Origin: Bacteroides sp. UBA1317 | GTDB taxonomy: Bacteria; Bacteroidota; Bacteroidia; Bacteroidales; Bacteroidaceae | Assembly (NCBI GenBank): GCA_002307035.1 | Contig: DBTL01000006.1 | Coordinates: 1-46,403 of the forward strand | Length of the DNA: 46,403 nucleotides | Direction of reading: 5' to 3' | In this document: positions 43,527 to 46,403 of the stretch, piece after piece | How the letters are laid out: every line of letters begins with the position of its first letter | Position numbering within the stretch: position 1 is the stretch's first letter | Program-made: the position numbers and the translations under genes | The notes under the pieces: model-generated | The model's database searches: none | What the model saw: the letters and a program-made list of their open reading frames with translations, nothing else | What the model was told of the DNA's origin: nothing

Positions 43527-46208
43527 ATGAAAAGATTAATTTATCCGTTTTGCCTACTGTTCCTTTTGGTAAGCCAGCTCTCTTACGGAGCTGATCACTT
43601 TCTTCGTGATGAGGCTTATCGCAATCAAGTGAAGCAGGACTTTGACCTGAAGGAAAAACAATTGCCGAATGGAAACTTATTTAAAGTTTTTAAGCAGAAG
43701 ATATCGCCGTATGAACAGGAAGCATTGATGTTTTTCTATGCCTATATGCCTATAGGCGATATTACGGATTATTCGGGTGAATATTATCTGGAGAATATCC
43801 GCCTCTCGCAACAGGCTAAAGCCGAAATGCCTTGGGGAAGTAAAATACCCGATGATGTATTCCGTCATTTCGTATTGCCGATTCGTGTCAACAACGAGAA
43901 TCTGGATGATTCACGACACGAATTCTATGCTGAACTGAAAGAACGCATAAAAAACTTAAGTCTGCACGACGCTGTCATAGAAGTAAATCATTGGTGTCAT
44001 GAAAAGGTGGTTTATACTCCAAGCGATGCTCGCACAAGCTCTCCCCTCGCCTCAGTAAAATCAGCCTTTGGTCGCTGTGGAGAAGAATCCACATTTACCG
44101 TAGCTGCTCTGAGAGCTGTATGTATTCCTGCCCGCCAAGTTTATACGCCCCGTTGGGCACACACCGATGACAATCATGCTTGGGTAGAGGCTTGGATAGA
44201 TGGTAAGTGGTCTTTCATTGGAGCCTGCGAGCCTGAACCGGTTTTGAATTTGGGTTGGTTTAACACGGCAGCAAGCCGTAGCATGCTAATGCATTCCAAA
44301 GTCTTCGGACGCTATCAAGGTAAGGAAGAGATCATGCTACAAACTCCCAATTATACGGAAATTAATCTGATCGACAATTATGCCCCTATAGGCAAAGCGT
44401 CCATACAAATAACCAATAAGGCAGGAGAACCTGTCGAAAATGCCAAAATAGAATTTAAGATTTACAATTATGCAGAGTTTTATACTGTTGCAACCAGATA
44501 CACTGATAAAATGGGTTTCACTTCTCTAAGTGCAGGAAGAGGAGATATGTTGGTGTGGGCTTCAAAAGATGATCTATATGGTTACTCCAAGCTATCATTC
44601 GGAAAAACAGACCGTCTAAAAATTGTTCTGGATAAACAGGCAGATGAGATTTATTCGATACCTTTCGATATTGTTCCTCCTCCCGAAGGTGCCAATATTC
44701 CGGAAGTGAGCCCTGCACAGCGTGCTGAGAACAATCGTCGGTTAACACAAGAAGATTCTATTCGCAATGCCTACGCGTCTACGTTTATGAATAAGGAACG
44801 AGCCAAATCCTTTACCCGACTAAACGGAGTGCCTGATAGAGCTGAACCGTTTTTGACTGCATCACGTGGCAACTGGTCTACGCTTACGACATTCCTCCTC
44901 GAAGCACAAAAGCAACGAGTTGTGAAAAAAGCAATAGACTTACTCTCTGTTATCTCTGATAAAGATTTAAGAGATGTTTCGCTTGATGTATTGAACGACC
45001 ATCTATACAATACTCCTCAGGAGATTGCAGATACTACACTTTTCAACACCTGCATTCTAAATCCTCGCGTAGGTGATGAGATGATTACTCCCTATAAAAA
45101 GTTCTTCAAACAAGCTATAGGAGTACCCGACAGAGAGACTTTTAAGAATAATCCACAGAAGTTGGTTGAATGGTGCAAAAAAAACATCGAGATTAACAAC
45201 GAACTGAATTCTATCAATATAATCATCTCTCCGCAAGGTGTATGGAAAGCGCAAGTAGCTAACCGCAATTCTCGTAACATCTTCTTTGTATCGTTGGCTA
45301 GGAGTTTAGGTATCCCTTCATGGATAGACAATGTAACAGGAAAAATTCAATATAAGTGTCTTAATAAGAACTCATCTGACGGACAGATTTTGGATGTCGA
45401 TTTCGATAATACACAATCGGTTAAAGCACCAACAGGACGTTTGATGCTCAAGTATGAACCGACCTCTACGATAATCGATCCTAAATATTATACTCACTTC
45501 ACACTCTCTAAATTTAGAAACGGCACTTTCTATCTGCTAAATTATGAAGAAGGAGAGGTCGATATGGGAAGCGGAACGAGTTGGGAGTACCAATTTAAAA
45601 ATGGTACTAGTCTGGACACAGGATATTACATGTTAGTATCAGGTATCCGATTAAACAACGGAACGGTTCTAAACCAAACATCCTTCTTTACTATTGAAGA
45701 AGGAAAGACAAGCACTGTTGATTTGGTGCTACGCGAAAATAAAAGTAAAGTTGAGGTAATCGGGCAATTTAACTCTGAATTGGCATTCCTCCCAATTGGC
45801 AACAGCAATCCCGAAAGTATTACGAAGCATTGTGGTAATAATTATTTCGTATTGGCAGTACTAGGTGTAGGACAGGAACCCACCAACCATGCTTTAAGGG
45901 ATATAGCTGCCTTAAGCAGCGATTTCGAGAAGTGGGGACAAAGATTGGTTTTCCTCTTTCCAGACAAAGAACAAAGTTTGAAATTCCATCCTAGCGATTT
46001 TCAAGGATTACCGTCAACCATTAGTTATGGCATCGACAAAGACGGACTTATTCAGAAACAGCTCGTGGAATCTATGAAGTTGTCAAATACTTCACTTCTC
46101 CCTATCTTTATCATTGGTAATACATCTAATGAGGTGATATTTGTATCTCAAGGATATACTATTGGACTAGGTGAGCAATTGATGAAAGAGATCAGATCTT
46201 TAAAATAG
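43527..46208 (+). CDS. Exported multidomain transglutaminase-like protein
   Basis: From the ATG at 43527 this protein has 893 residues with a signal peptide (MKRLIYPFCLLFLLVSQLSY). The first transglutaminase-like core (about 140-245) has the catalytic Cys184 in FGRCGEES and His217 in DDNHAWVEAW. The expected third residue, Asp in a VDPT-like motif, is replaced by a WSFIGACEPEP segment. An Ig/carboxypeptidase-regulatory-like domain follows (about 290-375). A second, cysteine-less core-like stretch is at about 575-605 (NSRNIFFVSLARSLGIPSWI). The C-terminal 130 residues resemble a thioredoxin fold without CxxC (LLPIFIIG, then SQGYTIGLGEQL). It starts 17 bp after the propeller gene, so the two are co-transcribed. 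The target, protein or glycopeptide, is unknown. Confidence 0.8.
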   Translation: MKRLIYPFCLLFLLVSQLSYGADHFLRDEAYRNQVKQDFDLKEKQLPNGNLFKVFKQKISPYEQEALMFFYAYMPIGDITDYSGEYYLENIRLSQQAKAEMPWGSKIPDDVFRHFVLPIRVNNENLDDSRHEFYAELKERIKNLSLHDAVIEVNHWCHEKVVYTPSDARTSSPLASVKSAFGRCGEESTFTVAALRAVCIPARQVYTPRWAHTDDNHAWVEAWIDGKWSFIGACEPEPVLNLGWFNTAASRSMLMHSKVFGRYQGKEEIMLQTPNYTEINLIDNYAPIGKASIQITNKAGEPVENAKIEFKIYNYAEFYTVATRYTDKMGFTSLSAGRGDMLVWASKDDLYGYSKLSFGKTDRLKIVLDKQADEIYSIPFDIVPPPEGANIPEVSPAQRAENNRRLTQEDSIRNAYASTFMNKERAKSFTRLNGVPDRAEPFLTASRGNWSTLTTFLLEAQKQRVVKKAIDLLSVISDKDLRDVSLDVLNDHLYNTPQEIADTTLFNTCILNPRVGDEMITPYKKFFKQAIGVPDRETFKNNPQKLVEWCKKNIEINNELNSINIIISPQGVWKAQVANRNSRNIFFVSLARSLGIPSWIDNVTGKIQYKCLNKNSSDGQILDVDFDNTQSVKAPTGRLMLKYEPTSTIIDPKYYTHFTLSKFRNGTFYLLNYEEGEVDMGSGTSWEYQFKNGTSLDTGYYMLVSGIRLNNGTVLNQTSFFTIEEGKTSTVDLVLRENKSKVEVIGQFNSELAFLPIGNSNPESITKHCGNNYFVLAVLGVGQEPTNHALRDIAALSSDFEKWGQRLVFLFPDKEQSLKFHPSDFQGLPSTISYGIDKDGLIQKQLVESMKLSNTSLLPIFIIGNTSNEVIFVSQGYTIGLGEQLMKEIRSLK

Positions 46209-46232
46209 CGAACTATTGCACTTATAGCAGAG

Positions 46233-46270
46233 ACGCTGAAAGGATTTAGAACCTCCTTTCAGCGTTTTTT
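46233..46270 (+). terminator. Terminator at the end of the glycan locus
   Basis: ACGCTGAAAGGA (46233-46244) pairs perfectly with TCCTTTCAGCGT (46254-46265), followed by a T-run to 46271. The last 130 bases of the window show no gene. Confidence 0.9.
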
Positions 46271-46403
46271 TGCGGATATGCACCGCAATAATTGAAAAGC
46301 AACCTTAACAACCAGTCAACATTTACCCTCATTCTTGTCAAGAGCAGTTTTATGAATAATTAAGGCTAAGAGAAGCCAGCAAAAACTCACTTTAAGTTTT
46401 AGA

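Noticed and set aside
1..46403. Mobile element or genomic island borders
   Set aside because: No integrase, transposase, tRNA-end duplication or transfer gene was recognised anywhere in the window.

Overview
The window looks like a chromosomal segment of a gut-type Bacteroidales, most probably Bacteroides. The reasons are a SusC/SusD pair with linked surface glycosidases, lipoproteins with short Bacteroidetes-style lipoboxes, a single-chain pyruvate:ferredoxin oxidoreductase, Bacteroidales-restricted families (DUF4270, DUF4907), and promoter elements of the Bacteroides type (TAnnTTTG at -7, TTTG at -33). No rRNA, tRNA, insertion sequence, integrase or CRISPR array was recognised. The species cannot be told from the sequence alone.

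Layout. 1-1682: the 3' part of a UvrA-family gene. 1766-4162 (minus): an M19 dipeptidase and a glutamate-transporter-fold symporter. 4324-12243: an AraC-type regulator divergent from a four-gene drug-efflux operon (adaptor, RND pump, outer-membrane channel, Bcr/CflA-type MFS pump). 12589-14528: a P-II protein and its ammonium channel. 14972-17135 (minus): a CstA-family transporter, a small two-helix membrane protein and a small outer-membrane barrel. 17240-19878: a GHL10-type glycosidase converging on an ATP-grasp-like protein of unknown role. 20554-25308: a DUF4143-type ATPase and pyruvate:ferredoxin oxidoreductase. 25401-28441 (minus): a patatin-like protein and a CPA2 cation/proton antiporter. 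28600-32753: two divergent cell-surface operons (Kelch lipoprotein + DUF4907; DUF4270 lipoprotein + outer-membrane barrel). 32847-34028: an exported bleomycin-hydrolase-type C1 peptidase. 34768-46208: a polysaccharide-utilisation-like locus with SusC, SusD, a GH29 fucosidase, an Asp-box beta-propeller and a large transglutaminase-like protein.

How the genes work together. Most of the window is envelope biology: efflux, peptide and amino-acid salvage, ammonium uptake, ion exchange, and glycan capture and trimming. The best candidates for undescribed biology are (i) the fucosidase/propeller/transglutaminase locus, whose last protein appears to combine a transglutaminase domain with an odd third catalytic residue, a second cysteine-less copy and a thioredoxin-like tail; (ii) the Kelch/DUF4907/DUF4270/barrel module; and (iii) two intergenic arrays of repeats with a 22-bp period (14707-14791 and 20024-20134). 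Direct repeats spaced 21 bp also occur in front of three separate operons (5258, 30137 and 34637) and look like regulator half-sites.
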